Source: Bacillota bacterium
Lineage (GTDB): Bacteria > Bacillota > Clostridia > Christensenellales > JAEXRW01
Assembly (NCBI GenBank): GCA_023454175.1
Contig: JAEXRW010000011.1
Location: 1-63,785 of the forward strand
Length of the DNA stretch: 63,785 bases
Reading direction: 5' to 3'
Made by a program: the position numbers and the translations under genes. This document shows positions 8,420 through 16,804 of this stretch, piece after piece. Numbering within the stretch: position 1 is the first letter of the stretch; every line of letters begins with the position of its first letter. Under the pieces are notes generated by a model that worked only from the letters and a program-made list of their open reading frames with translations, had not been told where the DNA came from and searched no databases.

Positions 8420-8681
8420 ACACAGCGCCCCGTTCCTGATAGATGCCGTAGGAAGATAGTGGATACTGCCTCCCTATATTTATATCATATTCCAGCGATG
8501 CCTGCACGCCCTGAAACGCGAATTGACACGGCTTTGCGCAGGGTGCTAATATCTTTGTGGAATCCGCGAAGGCAGCTATGGTAACAATAGTTACCACGGC
8601 AACAATAGTGCCGGAACGATTGTGTATCCACTCCATCTACCCCGAATACGACGCGCAGGCCCATAGGTATGCCTGCTGGAG

Positions 8682-9668
8682 ATGATAGATTTGGCCAAGG
8701 AAAAGCGCGCAGGCGCAGGACGCAGGAACGAAAAGCGCACAGCGGGAACGCGCGAAGCGCGTGCGCAGGTGAGAACGAAGGCAGCGCTGGACATCACGCG
8801 CAGGGTGCTGGTCATCCTCCTGGGCGAGCTGATCGCGGCGCTGGCCGTTAATATCTTCATCGTCCCCCACCACCTGCTCTCGGGCGGCGTATGGGGCATC
8901 GCGCTGCTTTTGAATTACAAGCTGGGCTGGAGCATGGCGCTGCTCGTGCTGATATTGAACGTGCCGCTTTTCATTTTCGGCCTTTTCAAGGTGGGAAGGC
9001 GCTTCATCGTCCTCACGGGCGTGAGCATCGCGGCCTCCTCCTTTTTCCTGTGGGCCACCGAGTTATTACTGCAGCAGATAAATATCAACCTCACCGTGCA
9101 AAACACCATCATATCGGCCATCTTCGGCGGGGCGCTGGTGGGCCTGGGGTGCGGCATGGTGATGCGGCAGGGCTCCAGCACGGGCGGGACGGATATCGTA
9201 GCTATCATCCTGTCCCAGCGCTACAGTTTCCCCATCGGCACGCTCTCCACCGTGATCAACGTCGTGATCCTGGCCATCATGGCCATCTTCTTCGGCCTGG
9301 AGATCGCCCTTATCACCCTGGTATCTATCTTCGTGAATAACCGGGTGCTGGATGTGGTGCAGGAGGGTTTCAACCGGAAAAAGGCGATCCTCATCATATC
9401 CGACCACATGGACCATATCGTGCCCCGGGTACTGCAGGAGCTGCACCGCGGGGCTACCATCCTGAAGGCGGAAGGCGCGTACACCCACGCGGATAAGCAG
9501 GTGCTGTATGTGATCGTAAATATCATGCAGCTTTCCAAGACCAAGGAGATCATCCTGGCGTGCGACCCGCAGGCGTTCTTCACCGTGATGGACGCAAAAG
9601 AGGTCGTGGGCAAAGGGTTTTACGACCACAAGAGTTTCAAAGACGACAAACCGGTGAAACCGCAATAA
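8682..9668 (+). CDS. YitT family membrane protein (DUF2179)
   Basis: A membrane protein of the YitT/DUF161-DUF2179 family with about five transmembrane helices in the first two thirds (VLVILLGELIAALAVNIFIV onward) and a soluble C-terminal DUF2179 domain (FNRKKAILIISDHMDHIVPRVL...). The family resembles small-molecule transporters; its substrate is not established. The charged N-terminal ~33 residues are unusual. The ATG at 8682 lacks a spaced ribosome site, while a TTG at 8691 has GGAG eight bases upstream, so the true start may be 8691. It stands divergent to radC. Confidence 0.85.
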   Translation: MIDLAKEKRAGAGRRNEKRTAGTREARAQVRTKAALDITRRVLVILLGELIAALAVNIFIVPHHLLSGGVWGIALLLNYKLGWSMALLVLILNVPLFIFGLFKVGRRFIVLTGVSIAASSFFLWATELLLQQININLTVQNTIISAIFGGALVGLGCGMVMRQGSSTGGTDIVAIILSQRYSFPIGTLSTVINVVILAIMAIFFGLEIALITLVSIFVNNRVLDVVQEGFNRKKAILIISDHMDHIVPRVLQELHRGATILKAEGAYTHADKQVLYVIVNIMQLSKTKEIILACDPQAFFTVMDAKEVVGKGFYDHKSFKDDKPVKPQ

Positions 9669-9797
9669 GGGAACAAATGTTCGCTATAGGTAGCTATCTA
9701 TACGGATATGTCCGTCAGCCGGACAACCCTGCGAGAACGTCGGCGATTCCCGGGAAAATGCAATGAAATCACATACTGATATAAGGGAGCGGAGCAA

Positions 9798-11198
9798 ATG
9801 AAAGACCTGGATGCGATCGTGAACGGATACGAAAAGGACATCATACAGGCCACGTGTGACCTGGTGGAGATCCCCAGCATGGCGGAGGACCCCGAAGGCA
9901 GCATGCCTTTTGGCCGGGAGGACTACCGGGCCATGGAGTACACCATGGACCTGTGCGGCAGGCTGGGTTTAACAGCCAGGAACCTGGACGGGTATATCGG
10001 CTACGCCACATATGGGCAGGGCCCGGAGATGGTGGGCGTGCTGGTGCACATGGACGTGGTACCGGGCGGCACGGGCTGGGACACGCCGCCATTTGTCGCC
10101 ACCATCAAGGACGGGGCCATCTACGGCCGCGGCACGTGTGATGATAAAGGCCCGCTGGTGGCCGCGCTGTACGCGCTGAGATCTGTAATGGACAGCGGCG
10201 CGGCGTTTAAAAAGGAAGTGCGCGTGATATTCGGCTGCGACGAGGAATCGGGCTACATGCGCGACACGCACCATTACAAGGAGCTGGGAGAGCGCGACCC
10301 GGACTTCGTTTTCTCCCCCGACAGCCAGTATCCCGTCATCAACGCGGAGAAGACCATCCTCCACATGAAATACAATATGAAGCCGGTCCAGCCGTCCGGG
10401 GAGGGCATACGCATCCTCTCGATCCAGGCCGGGGAAAGGATCAACGTGGTCCCGGCCGAGTGCAAGGCCGTATTGTCCGCTCCGGATGCAGACAAGGCGG
10501 TCGAGGAATTGAAACGGAAAGCAGCAGAGCTGGATATACAGATAACTATCTCCCATACTGGCGGTAATATAGAGTTGACCACCCACGGCGTCATGGCGCA
10601 TGCGAGCACGCCTGAGGACGGGAAAAACGCCATCGCCGGCATGCTCACCCTGCTTTCCCAAATGCAGCTGGCGGGTGGGACCAACGAATCCGCTGTCAAA
10701 CTGTTTGCCCGTCATATCGGCATGTCTTCCTACGGGGAGCACATGGGGCTGGACGTAAAGGACGAGCCCACGGGGCGGCTCACCATGAATATGGGCATCA
10801 TCCAGGCGGATGAAAAAGGCTTTGAACTGCGCGTGGACCACCGCATCCCGGTGCTGTACCCGTCCGAAGATGTCCTGGCCCGGCTGCAGGAAGCTTTCGG
10901 CTCCGCCTGCATCATCGCCACGCTGGTGCATACCAAAGGCATCTACGTACCCGCGGACAACCCCAGCGTGAAAAAGCTGCTGGAAGTATACGAGGCGCAG
11001 ACCGGGCTGAAAGGCTACGCGTTCGGCGTGGGCGGCGGCACCTACGCGCGGGAATTCAAATGCGGCGTGTCCTTCGGGCCCTACCTGCCGGGGGAGGCGC
11101 ATCTGGCACACCAGGCCAACGAGCACATACATATCGACAGGCTTATGATGAACGCGCGCATCATGGCGCACGCCATCAAAGAGCTGGCATGCGAATAA
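9798..11198 (+). CDS. pepV: PepV-type M20 dipeptidase
   Basis: A 466-residue metallopeptidase of the M20 family, Sapep/PepV branch, which cleaves dipeptides in the cytoplasm using two metal ions. Visible metal and catalytic sites are VLVHMDVVPGG, CDDKGP, the Glu pair in CDEESGY, FSPDSQYPV, and the C-terminal ANEHIHID. The lid domain lies between (about residues 190-300). GGGAG precedes the ATG and the length matches the family. It is monocistronic, with a terminator 28 bases downstream. Confidence 0.92.
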   Translation: MKDLDAIVNGYEKDIIQATCDLVEIPSMAEDPEGSMPFGREDYRAMEYTMDLCGRLGLTARNLDGYIGYATYGQGPEMVGVLVHMDVVPGGTGWDTPPFVATIKDGAIYGRGTCDDKGPLVAALYALRSVMDSGAAFKKEVRVIFGCDEESGYMRDTHHYKELGERDPDFVFSPDSQYPVINAEKTILHMKYNMKPVQPSGEGIRILSIQAGERINVVPAECKAVLSAPDADKAVEELKRKAAELDIQITISHTGGNIELTTHGVMAHASTPEDGKNAIAGMLTLLSQMQLAGGTNESAVKLFARHIGMSSYGEHMGLDVKDEPTGRLTMNMGIIQADEKGFELRVDHRIPVLYPSEDVLARLQEAFGSACIIATLVHTKGIYVPADNPSVKKLLEVYEAQTGLKGYAFGVGGGTYAREFKCGVSFGPYLPGEAHLAHQANEHIHIDRLMMNARIMAHAIKELACE

Positions 11199-11226
11199 AG
11201 CAATAGATCAGCGGGAATAGACAGAG

Positions 11227-11253
11227 AGGCAGCCTGAACGGGCTGCCTTTTAT
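11227..11253 (+). terminator. Terminator of pepV
   Basis: The stem AGGCAGCC / GGCTGCCT is followed by TTTATT. The rest of the 11254-11504 gap holds no gene I can support. Confidence 0.75.
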
Positions 11254-11504
11254 TGTGGATACCTGTAATGGAAACACGCTATTACCCAGTATTAGGCACG
11301 GTATCCAGCGTTATATTGTTAGTTATTTACATATCTATGATAACTGTTGACATACTCCCGCCTGATGCTACAATAAGCAGGTATGACCCCTTCTGCCGGA
11401 AGCGGCATGCATCCGTCTGACAGCACCTCCAAGCCCTAACCGCAATCTGGATAACCACAAGCGTTCCATATACATTTATCATAAAATTAACAGGAGGTAC
11501 AAAG

Positions 11505-11915
11505 ATGTATTGTGACAAATGCGGAAGCCCTGTCCCGGACGGCCAGGAGACCTGTAACAAATGCGGACAAAAGGTCCAGACTGGTGGAGCCATAGCGGCA
11601 TTGAGAAGCGCCAAAGGAAACGAATCGGCTGCGCCCGCAAACGGCAACACACTGATGCTGGTCACCAGCATCGTCCTTTTCGTGTTTGCGCTGGCCCTCA
11701 TCATCGTGGGATTTGTAGCGGCAGGGATGATCGCCGATGGTGGCATGGACATCTCCAGGATCAAATCCGTGGGCGGAAAGACGCTGGAGGAAGCCTACTA
11801 TCGCAACTACGGCGAAGTGTTGATGGGCATCGCCTGGCTGGCACGGATCATCAGCGTCGGCTTTGCGCTGGTCCTGGGATACCTGGGCATGAAATCCTTC
11901 AGCAAAGCAAGGTGA
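11505..11915 (+). CDS. Zinc-ribbon membrane protein
   Basis: A 136-residue protein with an N-terminal zinc ribbon (CDKCG...CNKCG, residues 3-21), a short linker and two hydrophobic segments (about 50-75 and 105-128), ending KSFSKAR. The layout, cytoplasmic ribbon then membrane helices, matches the zinc_ribbon_2/DUF4190-like proteins common in Clostridia; no function is established. AGGAGG stands eight bases before the ATG. The next gene starts four bases after the stop, so the two are co-transcribed. Confidence 0.8.
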   Translation: MYCDKCGSPVPDGQETCNKCGQKVQTGGAIAALRSAKGNESAAPANGNTLMLVTSIVLFVFALALIIVGFVAAGMIADGGMDISRIKSVGGKTLEEAYYRNYGEVLMGIAWLARIISVGFALVLGYLGMKSFSKAR

Positions 11916-11919
11916 TCGC

Positions 11920-12432
11920 ATGAAGTGCAAATACTGCGGCTATGAGATGAGGCAAGGCGCCAGGTTCTGCGCCGGATGCGGAAAGCCCGCGGCCGGGAAG
12001 TTCCCGAGGAAATGGATCATCCTGATATCCGCCATCGCGGGCACAGTGCTCATCGCGGCACTGGTCACCATAATCGTGCTGGAAACCAACAGGATCAGGG
12101 ACACGGAGAAGAGCATTGCGCGGTCCAATCTGCTGAAGTGGGCGCAGGAAGCAAAGAAAGAAAACCTGATGTCGTACCTGCGGATAACGGGCACATCCAG
12201 CGCCAAAGAAGCGACGGGAGCGGTAAAGAATACCTCGGGTGACCTGACCATATACGGCTATGTCGAAGTGAAATTCATGAAGGGCAAAACGGTCGTGGGC
12301 ACGGCGTCCATTTTCCTGCCCGCCAGCGGGCTGAAACCGGGGGAATCCTGCAAGTACACAGCCAGATCGTTCAACGTAAAAGGTTCGCATGACAGCCTGC
12401 AATACGACGAAGGCGCGCTGTACACCAAGTAG
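11920..12432 (+). CDS. Zinc-ribbon, single-pass membrane protein with FxLYD-like domain
   Basis: A 170-residue protein with a zinc ribbon (CKYCGYEM...CAGCG, residues 3-21), one membrane helix (about 32-54), a helical linker and a C-terminal extracytoplasmic beta domain. The pattern GAVKNTSGDLTIYGYVEVKF...GLKPGESCKYTA resembles FxLYD domains. The function is unknown; cell-envelope sensing is a guess. It follows the previous zinc-ribbon gene by four bases and is ended by the terminator at 12474. Confidence 0.8.
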   Translation: MKCKYCGYEMRQGARFCAGCGKPAAGKFPRKWIILISAIAGTVLIAALVTIIVLETNRIRDTEKSIARSNLLKWAQEAKKENLMSYLRITGTSSAKEATGAVKNTSGDLTIYGYVEVKFMKGKTVVGTASIFLPASGLKPGESCKYTARSFNVKGSHDSLQYDEGALYTK

Positions 12433-12467
12433 CCGTAAAGCACAAAACTGAATACGTAGATCATACG

Positions 12468-13352
12468 TCAATCATGCAGGGAGGGCAAACACCTTCCCTG
12501 CTCTTTTTTGTCGGTAGACAATTTAAACGTCCATGACTTGTGGTATAGGCCGCTGGTCACCTCCAGCACATTCGAGCCGTTCAGATTGAAGAGCAGGCCA
12601 TCCGGGAAAATAGCGATCGTCTGTTTGAAGTAGTTACTGTCCCAGATGGCACCGGAGTGCTTCGATACATAAACATGCTCTCCGCAGCTGATCAGCCTGC
12701 CGTTCAGCCAGACCAAGGCGGGGTCCGGCAGCTTACTGAGTTTCAAATGGACTAATACATTGCCCGTATCCGTGATCGCGGCTGCCGGCACGTGATAGAT
12801 CCCGGCAGCGTCATTCAGCACTAGATTCCCACCGTGGTATTCAATCTTTGCGGAGAACCGGGCATCCGCATTTCCCGCATCGTTTTCGATGAGATACCGT
12901 ACATACATCACGAAAAAGGAAAACAGCAGCAGCGCACAGACGGCAATAGACATAAAGACTATACCGATCACCCGCCCGGCCTTCCCTTTCCGTTTCGGCT
13001 TGTGATCATAGATCAGGTCCGGTTCCGGCGCTGTGCCCTGCTGCCATCCGTACCCGTCCACCTCAGTGAAGGTGGCGAAATGGCAGCGCAGCGGGAAAAG
13101 GAAGAGAAACAGGATGGCGGCAGCCAGGATGATGTCAAAACACTGGCCGTCCCAAAGATTCAGGCGTGATTGCAGGATGGGAAAGAGCCCGATCACCACT
13201 ATGGGAACGATCCGGAAAAGCCAATAAACAAAACCCGGCTCTTCGGTGAAATGGCGCTTTCCGCCTTGGGCTGAAGACTCGACCGGCTTGTTCCTGCTAT
13301 GGAACCCCAGGTCATGCAGGAGCACATCCCTGTAACCCGGCCTGTTTCGCAT
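12468..13352 (-). CDS. Three-helix membrane protein of unknown function
   Basis: A 294-residue protein that I do not recognise. It has a short cytoplasmic N-terminus (MRNRPGYRDVLLHDLGF), two membrane helices at about 43-60 and 70-88, a basic loop (DHKPKRKGKAGR), a third helix (about 128-152) and a C-terminal extracytoplasmic domain of ~140 residues rich in strands. The C-terminal half aligns with the product of the adjacent upstream gene (VHLKLSKLPDPALVWLNG against VHVTVINSPNDVSVMFNG), so they are paralogs. AAGGAG precedes the ATG, which lies 16 bases after the paralog. Confidence 0.7.
   Translation of the reverse strand: MRNRPGYRDVLLHDLGFHSRNKPVESSAQGGKRHFTEEPGFVYWLFRIVPIVVIGLFPILQSRLNLWDGQCFDIILAAAILFLFLFPLRCHFATFTEVDGYGWQQGTAPEPDLIYDHKPKRKGKAGRVIGIVFMSIAVCALLLFSFFVMYVRYLIENDAGNADARFSAKIEYHGGNLVLNDAAGIYHVPAAAITDTGNVLVHLKLSKLPDPALVWLNGRLISCGEHVYVSKHSGAIWDSNYFKQTIAIFPDGLLFNLNGSNVLEVTSGLYHKSWTFKLSTDKKEQGRCLPSLHD
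12474..12510 (+). terminator. Terminator of the zinc-ribbon pair
   Basis: The stem GCAGGGA / TCCCTGC is followed by CTCTTTTTT on the plus strand. It lies inside the 3' end of the convergent minus-strand gene, encoding that protein's last residues. Confidence 0.75.
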
Positions 13353-13368
13353 GAATCGAACTCTCCTT

Positions 13369-14226
13369 CTATTTCGTTTGTCCTTCCGGCTGTGTTATCT
13401 CGATGGTCCAGTCCCCTTTCGCAAGCCCGCTTTCCACGTGGAGGGTATTAACGGGTTTAAAAAGAGAAGCCAGGATTTCATAATATGCGGAAAATTCAAA
13501 GTAATCGCTAGTCCAAACGTCGTGGTATCGGAATGGGTGATGATATATATACGGAGCAAGCGATGAACCATTGAACATGACGGAAACATCATTGGGTGAA
13601 TTGATCACCGTGACATGAACATCTACTTTCTCGTTATCAGGCAGGCTGCCTGTTATCGTTTGTACAGTGCCATCCGTGGTATCACTGCTGCCTTCCAGAT
13701 GGATATAGGCCTCTGCCCTGGGCTAGTTGGACTGGTTATGCGATACGAAATCGTACGAGAAGCGGATGAAGCTGGCAGTGAAGCTCATACTGAATACAAA
13801 AAGCAAATTCAAAATACTAATAATGAGCCATAGGATCCTATCGCTCCTATTCTTCTTTCCCTCTGTCTTAGCTTTTAATGATTCTTCCTCGGCTTCTTCG
13901 GCATTGATCTTTTGAAATGAAAGCAGCCAATAACATAACGAAAAAATAAACGGGGCAACAAGGAGTAATGCGGCTAAATAGCCCAGCATGAATTCGATAT
14001 CAAACCAAGAGTAATACGCGGAATGATCCTTGAAAACTAGTAGGAGAACTATAGGCGACATTAGAACCAAAAACAGCAGGATCGGCGGGATCGTACTTCT
14101 GGATTTCTTTGTTATATTTTTAAAATAGACTGTCTCACCATTCATTTTGCATGTTATGATAGGGCCTTTTTTCTTTCTGTTGTAAAGGTGCTTTAAGTAA
14201 TTCAAATATCCCGGCCTTTCGCCCAT
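13369..14226 (-). pseudogene. Paralog of the downstream membrane protein, interrupted by in-frame TAG
   Basis: The frame runs from an ATG at 14226 (MGERPGYLNYLKHLY) through three membrane helices to a TAG at 13723-13725, then continues in the same frame without a further stop to a TAG at 13369. The whole, about 285 codons, matches the length and layout of the neighbouring gene at 12468-13352. The part after the first TAG contains the shared C-terminal pattern (VHVTVINSPNDVSVMFNG ... LHVESGLAKGDWTIEITQ). The interruption is either a nonsense mutation, a sequencing error or read-through. If the stop is real, a 167-residue truncated membrane protein would be made. Confidence 0.7.
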
Positions 14227-14343
14227 ATCCGTCACCGTCCTCTTTTGTAATGCTCGATGCGCCAGCATGCACGAGTATCCGCGTTGGTTTCCTGCAATAA
14301 AAAAGGGAAGGAATCATGTCGATGCCTTCCCTGCTGCTGCGTG

Positions 14344-15219
14344 TTACTCGTTCAGGAGCTTGTAGATCCTGTCCAGGTCGTCTTGGCTGAAATACTGGAT
14401 GGTGATCTTCCCTTTGCTGTGGTCCCCGCGTACCTCCACTTTCGTTCCAAATCGTTCGCAGAGACACTTTTCAAAGCGTACGAACTCCACATCGGCGGGC
14501 GGCTTGGAGACGGGCGGCGGCGCCGGCTTCTTCTGCGGGTCCTTCAGCAGGTTTTCCACGTCGCGCACCGAGAGGCCCGAGGCGGCGATATCCTGCGCCA
14601 GCTTGATCTGCAGGTCGGGGTCGTCCAGCGCCACCAGGCAGCGCGCGTGTCCCGCCGTCAGCTTCCCTTCCCGCAGCATCCGTATCACTGGCTGGGGCAG
14701 GTTCAGCAGGCGCAACGAATTGGCGACGGCGCTGCGGCTCTTGCCGATGCGGTTGGCCAGCACATCCTGCGTGAGGTCGTACTCCTCCATCAGGAAGTGC
14801 AGCGCCTCGGATTCTTCGATGGGGTTCAGGTCCGCGCGCTGCAGGTTCTCTATCAGCGAGACCTCCATGTGCTCCCGGATATCGATGTCCTTGATGATGG
14901 CCGGCACGTGGGTCAGGCCCGCCATGCGGGCGGCGCGCCAGCGCCTTTCCCCGGCAATGATGAGGTACCTGCGGCCGTTGGGTTTCAGGAGGATGGGCTG
15001 TACGATGCCGTAGGTGGCGATCGTCTTGCTGAGCTCCCTCAGCTTTTCTTCGTCGAAATCTTTCCTCGCCTGCGCCTCGTTGGGGTCGATGTCATTGATA
15101 TTCACCTGCGCCACGGCGTCCGTACTCTTTCCGCCCGGAGCAGGCGTTTCCCCCATGAGGTCATATCCTGCCGTGGGGAGGAGCGCTTCCAGGCCCTTTC
15201 CCAGCCTCTGCTGTGCCAT
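14344..15219 (-). CDS. parB: Chromosome-partitioning protein ParB/Spo0J
   Basis: A 291-residue ParB that binds parS, spreads or clamps on DNA as a CTPase, and recruits condensin and ParA. The N-terminal nuclease-like/CTPase domain shows GERRWRAARMAGLTHVPAI and the ENLQRADLNPIEE motif (residues about 80-120). A helix-turn-helix follows (LTQDVLANRIGKSRSAVANSLRLL), and the C-terminal dimer domain ends the protein. Its ATG shares its first base with the stop codon of parA, indicating tight coupling. parS sites lie upstream of parA. Confidence 0.95.
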   Translation of the reverse strand: MAQQRLGKGLEALLPTAGYDLMGETPAPGGKSTDAVAQVNINDIDPNEAQARKDFDEEKLRELSKTIATYGIVQPILLKPNGRRYLIIAGERRWRAARMAGLTHVPAIIKDIDIREHMEVSLIENLQRADLNPIEESEALHFLMEEYDLTQDVLANRIGKSRSAVANSLRLLNLPQPVIRMLREGKLTAGHARCLVALDDPDLQIKLAQDIAASGLSVRDVENLLKDPQKKPAPPPVSKPPADVEFVRFEKCLCERFGTKVEVRGDHSKGKITIQYFSQDDLDRIYKLLNE

Positions 15220-15992
15220 CAGACCGCCTCCCCGTTCGTCGTGATCATTTCACTGGCCAGGTCCCGGTACGCCTGCGCGCCCACGCACGAGGGATCGTAC
15301 AGGGTGATGGGCAGGCCGAAACTGGGGGCTTCCCCCAGCCGGACGTTGCGCGGGATGAGGGTATTATACACTTTAGATTTAAAGAACTTCTTCACTTCGT
15401 TGACCACCTGCATCGAAAGGTTCGTCCTGGGATCAAACATGGTGAGCACAACGCCCTCCATCTCCAGCGGCGGGTTGAGGTGCTTTTTCACCAGCTTCAC
15501 GGTGTTGATGAGCTGGGACAGGCCTTCCAGCGCGTAGAATTCGCACTGGATGGGGACCAGCAGCTTGTCCGCGGCCGTCAGCGCGTTCAGCGTCAGCAGG
15601 CTCAGGGACGGCGGGCAGTCGATGAAGATGTAGTCATAATCCCGCGTGAGGGGGAGCAGCGCGTGTTTCAGCAGCTGTTCGCGGCCCACTGCGGAGACCA
15701 GCTCCACCTCTGCGCCCACGAGGTCGATGTTGGAGGGGATGAGGAAAAGCCCCTTCATGCGCGTCTCGAGGATGGCCTCGTGCGCGGGGGTCTCGTTGAC
15801 CAGCACGTCGTAAATGGTTTTCTTGATCTTGGTTTTATCCATCCCGATCCCGCTCGTGGTGTTGCCCTGGGGGTCGATGTCCACCATGAGGACACGCTTG
15901 CCCAGTTCCACGAGGCAGGCGGAAAGGTTGATGTTCGTTGTCGTCTTGCCGACTCCGCCCTTCTGGTTGGCTACGGCAATGATCTTGCCCAA
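15219..15992 (-). CDS. parA: Chromosome-partitioning ATPase ParA/Soj
   Basis: A 257-residue ParA/Soj ATPase, partner of ParB in origin segregation. The deviant Walker A motif is ANQKGGVGKTTT at the N-terminus, Walker A' is MVDIDPQGN and Walker B FIDCPPSLS. The frame is open up to 16151 only because it runs through the parS repeats (which encode FHVKQ); the family N-terminus GKIIAVANQKGG and AAGGGCG upstream of the TTG at 15992 set the start. It is co-transcribed with parB from the promoter at 16039. Confidence 0.95.
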   Translation of the reverse strand: MGKIIAVANQKGGVGKTTTNINLSACLVELGKRVLMVDIDPQGNTTSGIGMDKTKIKKTIYDVLVNETPAHEAILETRMKGLFLIPSNIDLVGAEVELVSAVGREQLLKHALLPLTRDYDYIFIDCPPSLSLLTLNALTAADKLLVPIQCEFYALEGLSQLINTVKLVKKHLNPPLEMEGVVLTMFDPRTNLSMQVVNEVKKFFKSKVYNTLIPRNVRLGEAPSFGLPITLYDPSCVGAQAYRDLASEMITTNGEAV

Positions 15993-16038
15993 ATCTATCA
16001 CGCCCTTAAAAGATTCATTTGAAAAATGGAACAAACAC

Positions 16039-16067
16039 ATTATAAAGCATTTTGAAGGTCTGTGAAA
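16039..16067 (-). promoter_or_regulatory. Putative promoter of parAB
   Basis: On the minus strand TTTCAC, 17 bases and TATAAT stand about 45 bases upstream of the parA start, between the gene and the nearest parS. ParB bound at parS could therefore affect transcription. Confidence 0.6.
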
Positions 16068-16095
16068 GGGATAAAGCGCGTTCGCGGAAGAAAAT

Positions 16096-16111
16096 TGTTT
16101 CACATGAAACA
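16096..16111. promoter_or_regulatory. parS: parS site 1 (one mismatch)
   Basis: TGTTTCACATGAAACA is the 16-bp parS palindrome with one base changed at the centre (consensus TGTTTCACGTGAAACA). It is a binding site for the ParB encoded next door. Confidence 0.88.
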
Positions 16112-16134
16112 TTTTATCCGCCGCGGCCACGGAT

Positions 16135-16150
16135 TGTTTCACGTGAAACA
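16135..16150. promoter_or_regulatory. parS: parS site 2 (perfect)
   Basis: TGTTTCACGTGAAACA is an exact match to the bacterial parS consensus, 39 bases from site 1. Confidence 0.95.
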
Positions 16151-16286
16151 ATATGTCCGGGATATTGTTTTCATTTCCCGCGAGGATGCGCCACAGGTAT
16201 TCCGCCGGGGCAGCTTTGGTATTCTACACGGCAAAGGTAGCGTAAATGCTTCCCGGTATGCTTAACGCACTGTCCTTTGCCTGATT

Positions 16287-16302
16287 TGTTTCACGTGAAA
16301 CA
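16287..16302. promoter_or_regulatory. parS: parS site 3 (perfect)
   Basis: TGTTTCACGTGAAACA is a second exact parS match, about 150 bases beyond site 2. Three sites in about 200 bp make this a ParB loading centre and indicate closeness to oriC. Confidence 0.95.
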
Positions 16303-16395
16303 AAATAAACTGGACTGTGATTCTGTTTGTGAAACCCTTCGTCAATGGCAGGGGGCAGCGTCCGATAGGATGGTCTCATGTCCTGCGCACAATCC

Positions 16396-16673
16396 GTAGG
16401 CGGCCCTGTGTGGCCGCCCGGGAACAACGTCTGAAATGCAATCGCGTCATATTCTCACAATCCGTAGGGGCGGCCCTGTGTGGCCGCCCGGGGACAACGT
16501 CTGAAATGCAATCGCGTCATACTCTCACACTCCGCAGGGGCGGCCCTGTGTGGCCGACCGGGGACAACGTCTGGAATGCAATCGCGTCATGTTCTGCATG
16601 ATCCGTAGGGGCGGCCCTGTGTGGCCGTCCGCATCATCCGCAATGTGTAGGGTCGGCCCTGTGTGGCCGACCG
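16396..16673 (+). repeat. Array of five GGCC-rich palindromes (copies B-F)
   Basis: The units start at 16396, 16464, 16534, 16605 and 16647. Each has GTAGG (GCAGG in the third), a CGGCC arm, the loop CTGTGT and a GGCCG arm ending CCG. The first four are separated by near-identical 42-45-base spacers containing CAACGTCTGAAATGCA and ATCGCGTCAT, so a 68-71-bp unit was tandemly copied. The base pair next to the core varies (G-C, T-A, G-T, one G/A mismatch) while the arms are kept. No gene is seen between 16303 and 16804. Confidence 0.88.
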
Positions 16674-16725
16674 TTTGATCTGCAATCTTTACGGCTTACC
16701 CATACCCCGGTTCACTGGAGGAGAC

Positions 16726-16756
16726 GAAAAAAGGCGCTGTCCCCAGCACCCCTTTT
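16726..16756 (-). terminator. Terminator of the 16.8 kb acetyltransferase gene
   Basis: On the minus strand the stem GGTGCTG / CAGCGCC has a GGGA loop and is followed by TTTTTT. Confidence 0.7.
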
Positions 16757-16804
16757 CCTGTTCAATTATTTTTGATGGAACATAAATGGAGACGGTCGAT
16801 CCTG

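Noticed and set aside
15992..16151. Longer start for parA
   Set aside because: The extension reads through the parS repeats and adds FHVKQ repeats; the family N-terminus begins at 15992 with a ribosome site just upstream.
16396..16673. Possible CRISPR array
   Set aside because: The unit is a palindrome with near-identical spacers, five copies, no cas genes; spacers should differ from one another in a CRISPR array.
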